Assembly (NCBI GenBank): GCA_032622095.1
Contig: CP136069.1
Span: 102,576,278-102,640,277, forward strand
Direction of reading: 5' to 3'
DNA from: Siphonodentalium dalli
Taxonomy: Eukaryota; Mollusca; Scaphopoda; Gadilida; Siphonodentaliidae
Length of the DNA stretch: 64,000 nucleotides
A program made the translations under genes and the position numbers. The notes beneath the pieces are model-generated. The model was not told the origin of the DNA and did not search any database. It saw only the letters and a program-made list of their open reading frames with translations. Each line of letters opens with the position of its first letter. Positions within the stretch are counted from its first letter, which is position 1. Of this stretch, positions 23,669 through 36,066 are shown piece by piece.

Positions 23669-26484
23669 TTTTTAGCTCACCTGAGACGAAGTCTCCGGTG
23701 GAGCTATAGTCATCACTCCTCGTCCGTCGTCCGTCCGTCCGTCAACAATCATCTTCTTCTCCAGTATCATAAGGCCAAATGAGTTCATATTTGGTGTGGA
23801 TGTTCCCTGCTTGACTCAGACTCAGATTTGTTAAAATAAGGTCACTGAGTCAAATAGTTGCGAAGCTAGGGCCATAACTCTTTCCCGCCATAGTAATTCT
23901 TAAAACAACTTCTTTTCAAGAACAATCAGGCCTATTTAGCTTATATTTGGTATGGAAGGTCCTTGAGTGACTGGGGGTCAGATTTGTTCAAATGGGGTCA
24001 CTGGGTCAAATAGGGGCAGAATCAGGGACATAACTCTATTCTCCCTAGTAATTATTAGAATGACTTCTTCTCCAGAATCATCAGGCCGATTTAGTATGGT
24101 GGGTCCTTGTGTGACTGGGGTTCAGATTTGTTCAAATGGGGTCAGTGTGTCAATAGGGGCCGTGTCAGGAACATAACTTAAAAAAAAAAATTTAATTTAA
24201 AAAAACAATATTGTTAAATTTAAATCCTTGCTCAATTCAAAAAACAAATCACAATTCAAAATGAACCAATACAAAAATATTTGTTTCATTTTAACCCCTG
24301 ATTTTTTTAGACACAAAACACCCCATTCCACCCCTTTCCCTCCTCACCCCTCTACACCCCTGTCCCCACTACCACCACCCCCCCCCCCCCCAATCTGCGC
24401 AGCCCTGCACCCACTGCAGTCAAGAAAAAATTAATTAGAAAAACTGACACCTTGTAACATCCATAAAGTATGGTATTAGCCCCAGACAGAAAGAGTTAAT
24501 AACAGTCATCAATTCAGATGTTATCTAGCTGGCTGACAGCTAGGTGTAAACAGTCATGCTCTGTGTGTATCATTAACATATCATATCAAAACAAAATGCT
24601 GTATGTCTGACATTTGCAGAATGAGGTCCCCAGAGGGTGAATTTAGTGATGCTACTCTGCACAGTAGGCTAGCATCACCAAATACACTCTCCAGGGACCT
24701 CATTCTGATTAGGCCTCATCTTCAGGGAAGTATACAGGTCTTAAATTGACATTTCTACTTACTTTTTCCCTTCTGTTCAGTTTCTATATTCCCTAATTTG
24801 CTGTCAGAAGATAAAATTGATAATTGAAGTGCCCAATGGGTGCACATCACCAATTAACTGGACAACTTCAATCTGTTCCTATGTCTCCCATGGCAGTTGA
24901 GGCCTAAGCATAATGAGGTCCACAGAGGGTGAATTTGGTGATGCTAGCCCACCTTACAGGATTGCAGCACTAAATTCACCCTTTAGTGACCTCATTCTGC
25001 AAAAGTCAGACACTATATTCAGGCTTGGCTGTTCCACTATTATATTCTTAACCACCACCTATCCAGTTGTACTCATTATACCCTGATTTGCAAAGAAAAC
25101 TTGGGGGGGGGGTATATTAGATTGAATTTGTCTGTCAGTATGTCCTCCCGTCCATCCCTCTGTTGGGATGTTTCCATCCGTCCATCAATTTTGTTCTTCT
25201 CCACATACATATTAAAGACCGAAATGGTTTATATATTTTGACTCACATTCAGATTTGTTCAAATGAGTTCATCAGGTCATATAGGTGAGAAGCCAGGGCC
25301 ATAACTCTTTCCCTCCATAGTAATTCTTCAGAAACCATCAGGCCTATTTAGCTTTTGGTATGGAGGGTCCTTTGGTGAGTGGGGTTCAGATTTGTACACG
25401 TGAGGTCATTTTTAGGAAACTTTTGAGGAAAATCAGTTTTCTTCAACTCTTAAAATCTACCGTTTGAAATTTCTAGATGAATAGATCTCATAGATGGGGA
25501 TTCACATTTGTTCAAATACGGGCAGATATTAAGAGATTTAACTCTCAACCACCCACCCTACCTGTATGTATGCTGTTTGATACTGGTATAATAATATATA
25601 GATTCCTATTGATTTCTAAGCTGCCTGGGTGGAGGCAATGAGGCTGTAGATTTGATTTTTCAACCATTAACAGTCCACATTTTCCTACTTCGGGTTAAAC
25701 TGTTCGACCGAAATCGCCACAAATGTTAACAGGTCTATTTTGCTGATATTTAGTATGAAGGGTTCTTTGGTGTCTGGTATTGAAATTTATTCAGATGTGG
25801 TCACCAGGTTAAATAGGGTGGGACCAGGGACATAACTGTATGTCTCTATAGTCATTCTTAAATTGTCTTCTCAAGAGAGGTTGGACAATTTAGCTTACAT
25901 ATAGTATGGATGATCCTTTAGTGACTGATATTCAGATTTGTTAACATCAGGTCAACCTGTTAAGAAATGACGGGGGGCTATGGGGAGTTAACAATTTTGT
26001 GTTTAAAAAATCATTGAAATACCAAATTCATTAAAACATCTTCCTTGGAACTACCTAACTGATTAATCTGACATACATGTATGGTGTTTTGGGTCCATGG
26101 ATAAATGGGCTTCAAACATGTCTAAATGGTTTTATAAAAAGGTGCTTGTGAGATTGGAAATTTCCAAAAATTGAGAAAGTTTGAGATGTCGGTTGTGAAA
26201 TTCCAACCCAAGACTTGGGAGTCTGGAGCCCGGTCGGGAGGGGACTTGTTGAGCTGGAGGAGGGGGGTGATCAGTAGTGAACAGTGGGCAATTTCATGGT
26301 GGATATTCACCTTGAAATTATCCAATGTACACTACTGAAGCCTCTCTATCCACATATCGTGTTTAGATCTACTTTTTTCAAAGTGCTTATGAAAAGTTCT
26401 GACTATTGTGGTCTCCAGAGTCCCAGTCTCATCAGTCTTTGCAGTCTGGTGAGCGACCCCACAGTCTTTGACTGTCTTGTTTAT
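23669..26484 (+). repeat. Family B composite inserted in the foldback left arm
   Basis: Begins TTTTTAGCTCACCTGAGACG and ends with GGTGAGC (26448-26454), ACAGTC-TTT-GACTGT and CTTGTT. It contains B core text, AGAATGAGGTCCCC hairpins (24618-24708 and 24913-25002), the segment shared with 431-1480, and the segment shared with 19199-19496. The uninterrupted site is preserved in the right arm (inverted, about 30100-30125), where a run of six T sits in place of the insertion, showing insertion within a T run without an obvious duplication. Confidence 0.75.
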
Positions 26485-26548
26485 TTAATTTTTTATATAT
26501 ATTCATTAAAATATTTCCTTATTACTTTCTTTTTTTACTTTCCACCTG

Positions 26549-27325
26549 GGAGATAACTTTTCTCCCTGGAAATAACTTATCTCCCGGGAATTAACTTATC
26601 TCCCTGGGAGAAAACTTTTCTCCCGGGAATTAACTTTTCTCCCAGGGAGATAACTTATCTCCCAGGGAAATAACTTTTCTCCCGGGAATTAATATCTCCC
26701 TGGGAGAAAACTTTTCTCCCGGGAATTAACTTATCTCCCAGGGAGAAAACTTTTCTCCCGGGAATTAACTTATCTCCCAGGGAGAAAACTTATCTCCCAG
26801 GGAGAAAACTTTTCTCCCGGGAATTAACTTTTCTCCCAGGGAGATAACTTATCTCCCAGGGAGAAAACTTATCTCCCAGGGAGAAAACTTTTCTCCCGGG
26901 AATTAACTTTTCTCCCAGGGAGATAACTTATCTCCCGAGAATTAACTTTTCTCCCAGGGAAATAACTTATCTCCCAGGGAAATAACTTTTCTCCCGGGAA
27001 TTAACTTATCTCCCTGGGAGAAAACTTTTCTCCCGGGAATTAACTTTTCTCCCAGGGAGATAACTTATCTCCCAGGGAGAAAACTTTTCTCCCGGGAATT
27101 AACTTATCTCCCAGGGAGAAAACTTATCTCCCAGGGAGAAAACTTTTCTCCCGGGAATTAACTTTTCTCCCAAGGAGAACTTATCTCCCACGGAGAAAAC
27201 TTATCTCCCGGGAATTAACTTTTCTCCTAGGGAGATACTTATCTCCCAGGGAGAAAACTTTTCTCCCGGGAATTAACTTTTCTCCCAGGGAGATAACTTA
27301 TCTCCCGGGAATTAACTTTTCTCCC
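26549..27325 (+). repeat. Left array of 19-20 bp palindromic CTCCC units
   Basis: About 40 units of two kinds: TTTCTCCCGGGAATTAACT and TATCTCCCAGGGAGAAAACT (with GATAACT variants). Each contains its own palindrome (CTCCCAGGGAG, TCCCGGGA). The array forms most of the left foldback arm. Confidence 0.9.
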
Positions 27326-27481
27326 GTGGTGGAAAATCACGTGATGTGATAGGTTTCACGTAACCGATAACCTTCAAACATATCCCCCTACGGTTAAAAT
27401 ACACCTGTCACGTGTCATTGTCTGATGTCCTGGCGCGAAAAAACATTTTGACAGTCAATATATAACGCGCCAATGTTTAGC

Positions 27482-28158
27482 GCCTGGTGTCACAGGTCCC
27501 CTGGTGCGACAACACTACCATAAGTATATACCTTAATACAAGGTTTATATCTATCAGACCTATATTGAGCATAGACTCACTTGCAATCTAAATTCATCAA
27601 TATCCTCTGTACATAAGATAATGTCACATCCCCAGTTCTTTAGACCATATTCACACCTTTAATTTGGTGTATCTCTTGCATCGATACGTGTACGATCACC
27701 AAAGATATATCTGAATGTGTGCACACTTTCAAATCCAGACAAACCCTTGAACAGATTCCCATCAAATATAGCATAGTACTACTGCAGAATTCCACTTGTC
27801 ACAATGATTCACCATGGATGGTCCTGTCTGTGTGACCTCAGCAGAGTAAATTCTGCAGTGCTACTGTGCTATATTTGATGGGAATCTGTTCAGGGGTTTG
27901 TCTGGTTTTGAAAGTGTGCACATATTCATATATATCTTTGGCGATCTTGCACGTATCGATGTGGGAGATACACCAAATTAAAGGTGCGAATATGGTCTAA
28001 AAAGAACTTGGTATGCGGCATTATATTATACACAGGGGATATTGATGAATTTTTATCGCAAGAGAATCTATGCTCAATATAGGTCGGATAGATATAAACC
28101 TTGTATTAAGGTATATACTCATGGTAGTGTTGTCACACCAGGGGACCTGTGCCTGGTG
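27482..28158. repeat. Long hairpin inside the foldback element, arms about 310 bp
   Basis: Left arm starts CGCCTGGTGTCACAGGTCCC and the right arm is its complement ending GTGCCTGGTG. Both include TATATACCTTAATACAAGG and TTTGATGGGAATCTGTTCA (in opposite sense). The loop of about 60 bp is at 27790-27850 between CTGCAGAATT and AATTCTGCAG. It may be a separate foldback MITE that landed inside the element. Confidence 0.8.
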
Positions 28159-28498
28159 TAGCATTCTGTAGTCGAAGTAGACACCAGACCTGTGCCTGGT
28201 CGTAGAATACATTCAGGAACTGAGGATATGGCTGGAATTGGGAAGAGCCGGAGTGTTTGACTGTTTATAGTATTGGACCATGTTATGTTGTTATGAAATC
28301 ATGATATTTCGCCATTAACTATAAAGTTACCTTCGTATCAAATACTGCCTATTCCGATTGATTATTATATATTTTTTGTGAATATTGTGCCATGGCTGTC
28401 GCGGACCCTGGACTCTAGTCTAAAATATACTGACCATCGCTGGTATAGTGGTGGGTCCATTTTGGACTACCGGTGGTCGTGAAATGCACCAAATCGCT

Positions 28499-29101
28499 CT
28501 AAATTCGACCTATAGCATTGTTTGTGGCGAAACAATGGGTACATATCATTAAACGCTCTTTATAATGACATGGCGAAACGATTATATTGAATGCATAAAG
28601 TATCCACGGCATCCTTAAACACTCTTTATGACGTGACGCAACATTAAATTGAAATAAATAGGCGGACCCCCAGATAACATCGAGGTGGTAAAATAATAAT
28701 CTAGCGTGCATTGCCCTATACCCGAGATCACTGCCTGTGTTATTTAACTCAGATTCTATAGCCGATAGCACATCCATAATGTCATCCTTGAATTTTCTCA
28801 GTGTCAGGCCCATCGATTTCAGAATTCTCTTCAAATGTCGCAAACTCATTGTTATGCCATGGTACAAATGAAGAAAACATAATATTTCGATGTATTCAAA
28901 TCCAAGGCTAAAATGTCTTTCTATTATCCATTCTCTACTATGGTTCACTGTGTCCAAATGTATGTATTGTGGTGGGTGTGCTTCACATATCACTATAAAT
29001 AACATCAGGAGAACTTTAAAGGTACGGTTGGCCTTGGCGGTCGGTATCCTGTGAAAATATTTCCACCCGTCAAAAACCGCCACAAACAGAAAGAACATCA
29101 A
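28499..29101 (-). pseudogene. Integrase/DDE transposase-like N-terminal fragment
   Basis: A 200-codon minus frame. Residues about 58-145 (REWIIERHFSLGFEYIEIL ... HGITMSLRHLKRILKSMGL ... LGYRAMHARL) resemble the N-terminal helical region of animal transposon proteins that carry an integrase core (rve) domain. There this region binds DNA ahead of the DDE domain. The first 50 residues are hydrophobic and look unrelated. After residue 145 the likeness fades, probably through frameshift, and no catalytic domain is visible before the stop. It is the only transposase-like sequence inside the foldback element, so it may be the remnant of its own transposase or of another inserted element. The superfamily is not assigned. 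Recognition rests on memory of family sequence patterns. Confidence 0.5.
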
Positions 29102-29640
29102 AATGTAGACAGACTTTGTCCGTATACAAATAAGAAATATCGCATAAACAGTATGTTATTGTCATATATTTGACCATTGTTATGTAAACAAAAGCATAAA
29201 AAGTTACTTTTCTGGTGTTTGTTTATATTATGATGGTAAACATAAAGAGCGTTATTTGTTGGTGAATTCCTGATATGGAACTAATAAAGAGCGTTTATGT
29301 CATTTGTGTGTGATTAGTGATGCTGTCTTCTGTAACACAATCAGGCTCTAGCTTAGGTAAACTATAGTAGGTCTTTATGATAACATGCTGTTTACGCGAT
29401 GGTCATGGTATATATGAACGAAACTGTATGCGTTTTAATGTTTTTCAGTTTACAGTGTTTTGAACAAATATAAAAATTTTCGACAATTATTAAGGCATCC
29501 CGTGCCTTTAACACTGGTCATATTTTTAGAGTACCGACACATACATCCATGATACGAAAGACTTGCGATGATAATAACAATGAAAACAGCTGGAATGTCG
29601 AGTGTAATCTACACTACACATGTCACGTGCTGCATGTAAA
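29102..29640. other. Foldback interior, unassigned
   Basis: AT-rich with two AAAGAGCGTT motifs (about 29247 and 29286) echoing AAAGAGCGTTT in the fragment above. No gene is seen. Confidence 0.4.
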
Positions 29641-29659
29641 ATCACGTGATTTTCCACCG

Positions 29660-30055
29660 GTGGAGAAAAGTTTTCTCCCTGGGAGATAAGTTAATTCCCG
29701 GGAGAAAAGTTATCTCCCTGGGAGAAAAGTTAATTCCCGGGAGAAAAGTGTTCTCCCAGGGAGATAAGTTTTCTCCCAGGGAGATAAGTTAATTCCCGGG
29801 AGAAAAGTTTTCTCCCTGGGAGATAAGTTTTCTCCCTGGGAGATAAGTTATCTCCCTGGGAGAAAAGTTAATTCCCGAGATAAGTTATCTCCCTGGGAGA
29901 AATATTAATTCCCGGGAGAAAAGTTATCTCCCTGGGAGATAAGTTATCTCCCTGGGAGATAAGTTATCTCCCTGGGAGAAAAGTTAATTCCCGGGAGAAA
30001 AGTTTTCTCCCTGGGAGATAAGTTAATTTCCGGGAGAAAAGTTATCTCCCAGGTG
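29660..30055 (-). repeat. Right array of 19-20 bp palindromic CTCCC units
   Basis: About 20 units, the inverse of the left array (AGTTAATTCCCGGGAGAAA, AGTTATCTCCCTGGGAGAT). It is half the length of the left array, so the arms have expanded or contracted independently. Confidence 0.9.
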
Positions 30056-30364
30056 GAAAGTAAAAAAAGAAAGTAAAAAGGAAATATTTTAATGAATATA
30101 TATACAAAATTAAATAAAAAAGGAAATATTTTAATGAATATATAACAAAAATTAAATGGCCCTAATAGGCTTCCGTAGTTACCCGATATTATCACTGTTT
30201 GGATGTTTAGATTGTCAAATATATTTGTACGTTGTATTGATTAAAAATATGTCATGCCGGAATCTGAGCCGGAACGAAGTATACCGTTTGTCGTTAAACT
30301 GTTGGGAAAAAAAAAAAGAACACTCATTCAGGTGACTTGTATTTGTTGTCTGGCCTGAGGGATC

Positions 30365-30945
30365 AAGATGCTGACCCGTCCCCCATGCATGTCACAGCAG
30401 ATGCTTCATTCCAGTGAACCTCCTCAGATTTAGGAAACGCATGTTTTGAAAAGATGGGAGGTGCTTTTGGAAGTATTTGGCCACTTTATCTGACCGCAAC
30501 TACTCGATTGATTTCGTCTATTGTGCGCTTGTGGTCTGGCCAAAGTTCCTTAGAATAGTTGAGCCCCATGAAATAAATTTGTGATTTGGGAAATGCTTTT
30601 TTGATTGCGCTCTACATGTTACTTACATTACGTGACGTTCACTACGGTCATTAATTCCAATATTCAAAATGATTTTTTCGGGATGGGTCAAGCCCTTGTA
30701 GTTTGAAAGCCATGCGCCGAAAGTCATGAGGTTGGGCACCTGGGTTGTCAAAAATGGCTGAGACTCCATACTGCTGATGAAGTTGGGTCATGTACTCGTC
30801 GATTTCACAGGTGACCACCTCCGGGCCGATTGAACAAAGGTCATTTGCCCCCACTTGCAACACTACTAAATCAGGACAGAACTGCTCTAGTGTTCTTTTG
30901 ACCCCGTCGTCGCCCGACCGTCCAAGGAACCGGACACACACGTGA
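30365..30945 (-). pseudogene. SGNH-hydrolase-like fragment of a mobile-element protein
   Basis: A minus frame (30941 to 30651) contains PDLVVLQVGANDLC, the block III GxND motif of SGNH/GDSL-type esterase folds, preceded by VRFLGRSGDDGV. After frame changes the minus strand continues with KIILNIGINDRS (about 30650) and KSQIYFMGLNYSKELW (about 30560). SGNH-like domains occur in several animal retroelement groups (for example CR1 LINEs and Ngaro). Multiple frame breaks make this a relic. A 20 bp tandem duplication (GATGCAGACGACTCCTC) lies at 30944-30980. Two GxND-like boxes suggest either duplication or two overlapping copies. Confidence 0.5.
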
Positions 30946-31109
30946 TGCAGACGACTCCTCGTGATGCAGACGACTCCTCGCCCTATGCCGATGGGTATGA
31001 ATATTCAGAAGTTGGGCGAAATTGAGCCATGTCTTTGTTCTTTGCAGTTGTATACTGAACAGATGTTACAATATTATTTTTATAGACCATTAACTCATTT
31101 TCACCTATG

Positions 31110-31356
31110 AGGCCCCCACCCCCCAGCCCCCATGGAATACGGAATACCACTTAACACAGAGGGTGGAATACGGAATACCAGTTAACAGCCATATGGAATA
31201 CATAAAAAAGATATGAAAACTTCATTTTTTGGAAGGTCGGCGTACGAATACCGGTATTTTTGGAATACCGAATACCTCCCAACAGAGGGGCTGGAATACG
31301 GCGTACCTCATAACAGGGCATGGAATACGGCGTACGAAAAAGGGGGGTGGGGCCTC
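31110..31356. repeat. Small foldback repeat with GGAATACGG units
   Basis: Arms AGGCCCCCACCCCCC and GGGGGGTGGGGCCT enclose several copies of GGAATACGG(AA/CG)TACC text. Dispersed copies elsewhere in the window were not seen. Confidence 0.6.
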
Positions 31357-33258
31357 CACCTATGCTAATGATATGATATATTGAAATTACAAGATCAATG
31401 AATTTACCCCATATATATGGATTATTAACATTATTTATAAGCTAACCACTTAATTTGGGGGGGGGGGGGGGTTCTGGTTTTGACTACCAACTTTACTGGA
31501 AAATATGTCAGGGGTTTGCTGTTGGAAATTTCAAGTTGAAAATCCCTCTGCCCCCCCCCCCCCCTGCCAGTCAAAGAAGACCCTCTAGCTATGTCCCTTC
31601 TTATAACTACTTGTTATAAAGTGATAACTACTTTAAAGTGATTTGACAAGTACTGACTATTGTAGTCATTTTTAGCTATAAGTTTGAGCTATTGCCATGG
31701 TTTGGCGTCCGTCGTCCGTGTGTCCGTCAACAATTTCCTTTGTCATGAATGTTGACATTGACATGTAGATGGGAACGAGTCATTTTGGTGTCATTCGGCC
31801 AGAAAACATGGCCGCCAGCAGCCATCTTGGATTTCAAACTTCAATCTATTGGCGCGGGCTACAGGTCGTACTGTTCTTCTGATCATCACGAAATTTGTCA
31901 TGGATGTTAATATTGACATGTGGGAACGAGTGATTTTGGGGTCTTTCGGCCAAAAAACATGGCCACCAGCAGCCATCTTGGATTTTACTCTTTGCATGAC
32001 TAAATCCTTTGGCGCGGGCTACAGGTTGTAGTTTTGTTCGGAACTTCATGAAATTTGTCATGGATGTTAATATTGACATGTGGGAACGAGTGATTTTGGG
32101 GTCATTCGTCTAAAAAACATGGCCGCCAGCAGCCATCTTGGATTTTACTCTTTGCATGACTAAATCCTTTGGCGCGGGCTACAGGTTGTAGTTTTGTTCG
32201 GAACTTCATGAAATTTGTCATGGATGTTAATATTGACATGTGGGAACGAGTGATTTTGGGGTCATTCGTCTAAAAAACATGGCCGCCAGCAGCCATCTTG
32301 GATTTTACTCTTAGCATGACTAAATCCTTTGGCGCGGGATACAGGTCATACCTTTGATCTGATCTTTATGAAATTTGTCATGAATGTTGACATTGACATG
32401 TAGATGGGAACGAGTCATTTTGGGGTCATCTGTCCAAAAAACATGGCCACTGGCGGCCATCTTGGATTTCAAAATTCAATACATTGGCACGGGCTACAGG
32501 TCGTGCTGTTCGTCTGATCATCATGAAATTTGTCATGGATGTTAATATTGACATGTAGATGGGAACGAGTGATTTTGGGGTCGTTCAGCTTAAAAACATG
32601 GCCACCAGCAGCCATCTTGGATTTTACTCTTTGCATGACTAAATCCTTTGGCGCGGGCTACAGGTCGTACCTTTGGTCTGATCTTTATGAAATTTGTCAT
32701 GAATGTTGATATTGACATGCAGATGGGAACGAGTCATTTTGGGGTCATCTGGCCAAAAAACATGGCCGCTGGTGGCCATCTTGGATTTCAAAATTCAATC
32801 CATTGGCACGGGCTACAGGTCGTGCTGTTCGTCTGATCATCATGAAATTTGTCATGGATGTTAATATAGACATGTAGATGGGAACGAGTGATTTTGGGGT
32901 CGTTCAGCCAAAAAACATGGCCGCCAGCAGCCATCTTGGATTTTACTCTTTGCATGACTAAATTCTTTGGCGCGGGCTACAGGTTGTAGCTTTGGTCAGA
33001 ACTTCATGAAATTTGTCATGGATGTTAACAATGACATGTAGATGGGAACGAGTGATTTTGGGGTCGTTCGGCCAAAAAACATGGCCGCCAGCAGCCATCT
33101 TGGATTTTACTCTTTGCATGACTAAATCCTTTGGCGCGGGCTACAGGTCGTACCTTTGGTCTGATCTTTATGAAATTTGTCATGAATGTTGATATTGACA
33201 TGTAGATGGGAACGAGTCATTTTGGGGTTATACGGCCAAAAAACATGGCCACTAGTGG

Positions 33259-34018
33259 CAGGCCTTCGATTCTGTAAAATGCAGGAGTGTGGTTGGTCAC
33301 TCGCCTAACCTGAAACCCAGGCGTGTGATTTTGGTGGATATTTCGGGGGTATAAAATGACAAACGAAGACTCAAAATTAAATCAATTTTATCACCATTGT
33401 GATTCATCTTGTACACATGTATTCTCCACATTGAAGTAATTAAAACTCCATTATCGAATTGCGTCGTAATGCTTCCGTTGGATGTAAGTTGTTATGAAAT
33501 GCGGTCAGAGACCATGTAACCACGTGAGAGTTTCCTGTTGTGTGAACTCTATCGATATTTTTAAAAATAATGTTTGATTGCCCCGAACTCAAGTTTCAAT
33601 TTCTATTCATCTTCACCGCCCATCAGGGCGGCTTCATTTAGAACGCAACACAATCATGGTACCAAAATTACGTTGCATTGGTATTGGGGTGCACGGTGGG
33701 ATTAATTTAAATATGTCATGTTGGTAACAATATCTAGCCGAGAATTACTCAGACCTGCATACGAATGCGACGACATCGCTAAACGCACCTGACTATAATA
33801 ATGTTCTAGCGCATGCGCAAAACTTAAAACAATTACTTCCGTCGTATACGGCATGTCTGTCAGTCTTCTCCAGCAAACAAGGTTGATCGTTATTATAAAC
33901 CCTTTTTCAATCGTGCGCCGAATATCGCCGAGGAGTGTGATTAATTACTCGCCAAGATTTAATTTCAGGCGTGCTATGGTGCGCGAGCGCGATCGCACGC
34001 CTCATAATCGAAGGCCTG
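33259..34018. mobile_element. 760 bp MITE, copy 1
   Basis: TIR CAGGCCTTCGATT and its exact inverse, flanked by CTAGTGG on both sides (33252-33258 and 34019-34025), a 7-bp target duplication. It interrupts a family A unit that reads GGCCACTGG.GGCCATC when empty. No coding region. TIR tip CAG and duplication length are near hAT-type values, but a hAT duplication is normally 8 bp, so the superfamily is left open. Confidence 0.75.
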
Positions 34019-35306
34019 CTAGTGGCCATCTTGGATTTCAAAATTCAATCCATTGGCACGGGCTACAGGTCGTACTGTTCGTCTGATCATCATGATATTT
34101 ATCATGGATGTTAATATTAACATGTAGATGGGAACGAGTGACTTTGGGGTCGTTTGGCTAAACAACATGTCCGCTAGCAGCCATATTGGATTTTACTCTT
34201 TGCATGAATAAATCCTTTGGTGCGGGCTACAGGTCGTAGCTTTGGTCAGAACTTCATGAAATTTGTCATGGATGTTAATATTGACATGTGGGAACGAGTG
34301 ATTTTGGGGTCATTCGTCTAAAAAACATGGCCGCCAGCAGCCATCTTGGATTTTACTCTTAGCATGACTAAATCCTTTGGCGCGGGATACAGGTCATACC
34401 TTTGATCTGATCTTTATGAAATTTGTCATGAATGTTGACATTGACATGTAGATGGGAACGAGTCATTTTGGGGTCATCTGTCCAAAAAACATGGCCACTG
34501 GCGGCCATCTTGGATTTCAAAATTCAATACATTGGCACGGGCTACAGGTCGTGCTGTTCGTCTGATCATCATGAAATTTGTCATGGATGTTAATATTGAC
34601 ATGTAGATGGGAACGAGTGATTTTGGGGTCGTTCAGCTTAAAAACATGGCCACCAGCAGCCATCTTGGATTTTACTCTTTGCATGACTAAATCCTTTGGC
34701 GCGGGCTACAGGTCGTACCTTTGGTCTGATCTTTATGAAATTTGTCATGAATGTTGATATTGACATGCAGATGGGAACGAGTCATTTTGGGGTCATCTGG
34801 CCAAAAAACATGGCCGCTGGTGGCCATCTTGGATTTCAAAATTCAATCCATTGGCACGGGCTACAGGTCGTGCTGTTCGTCTGATCATCATGAAATTTGT
34901 CATGGATGTTAATATAGACATGTAGATGGGAACGAGTGATTTTGGGGTCGTTCAGCCAAAAAACATGGCCGCCAGCAGCCATCTTGGATTTTACTCTTTG
35001 CATGACTAAATTCTTTGGCGCGGGCTACAGGTTGTAGCTTTGGTCAGAACTTCATGAAATTTGTCATGGATGTTAACAATGACATGTAGATGGGAACGAG
35101 TGATTTTGGGGTCGTTCGGCCAAAAAACATGGCCGCCAGCAGCCATCTTGGATTTTACTCTTTGCATGACTAAATCCTTTGGCGCGGGCTACAGGTCGTA
35201 CCTTTGGTCTGATCTTTATGAAATTTGTCATGAATGTTGATATTGACATGTAGATGGGAACGAGTCATTTTGGGGTTATACGGCCAAAAAACATGGCCAC
35301 TAGTGG

Positions 35307-36066
35307 CAGGCCTTCGATTCTGTAAAATGCAGGAGTGTGGTTGGTCACTCGCCTAACCTGAAACCCAGGCGTGTGATTTTGGTGGATATTTCGGGGGTAT
35401 AAAATGACAAACGAAGACTCAAAATTAAATCAATTTTATCACCATTGTGATTCATCTTGTACACATGTATTCTCCACATTGAAGTAATTAAAACTCCATT
35501 CTCGAATTGCGTCGTAATGCTTCCGTTGGATGTAAGTTGTTATGAAATGCGGTCAGAGACCATGTAACCACGTGAGAGTTTCCTGTTGTGTGAACTCTAT
35601 CGATATTTTAAAAAATAATGTTTGATTGCCCCGAACTCAAGTTTCAATTTCTATTCATCTTCACCGCCCATCGGGGCGGCTTCATTTAGAACGCAACACA
35701 ATCATGGTACCAAAATTACGTTGCATTGGTATTGGGGTGCACGGTGGGATTAATTTAAATATGTCATGTTGGTAACAATATCTAGCCGAGAATTACTCAG
35801 ACCTGCATACGAATGCGACGACATCGCTAAACGCACCTGACTATAATAATGTTCTAGCGCATGCGCAAAACTTAAAACAATTACTTCCGTCGTATACGGC
35901 ATGTCTGTCAGTCTTCTCCAGCAAACAAGGTTGATCGTTATTATAAACCCTTTTTCAATCGTGCGCCGAATATCGCCGAGGAGTGTGATTAATTACTCGC
36001 CAAGATTTAATTTCAGGCGTGCTATGGTGCGCGAGCGCGATCGCACGCCTCATAATCGAAGGCCTG
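35307..36066. mobile_element. 760 bp MITE, copy 2
   Basis: Same element and flanks as copy 1, exactly 2048 bp downstream. It was carried by the tandem duplication rather than inserted anew, since the target duplication is identical. Confidence 0.75.

Larger units (their letters stand above)
23577..30238. mobile_element. Foldback element with CTCCC-array arms (interrupted by a B element)
   Basis: Inverted arms: outermost shared motif ATACAACGTACA (about 23577, inverted at about 30226-30237), then CGGAAGCCTATTAGGGCC, a doubled AT-rich motif (TTCATTAAAATATTTCC), a TTTACTTTCCACCTGGGAG boundary, a long array of palindromic 19-20 bp units, and an inner edge GGTGGAAAATCACGTGAT (27328, inverted at 29640). 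The left arm is split by 23669-26484. Without that insertion the element is about 3.85 kb. The interior holds a long hairpin and a transposase-like frame fragment. No target duplication was identified. Confidence 0.7.

Noticed and set aside
26549-30055. CTCCC arrays considered as a CRISPR array
   Set aside because: Units of 19-20 bp are contiguous with no unique spacers and occur as inverted arms; the DNA is eukaryotic.
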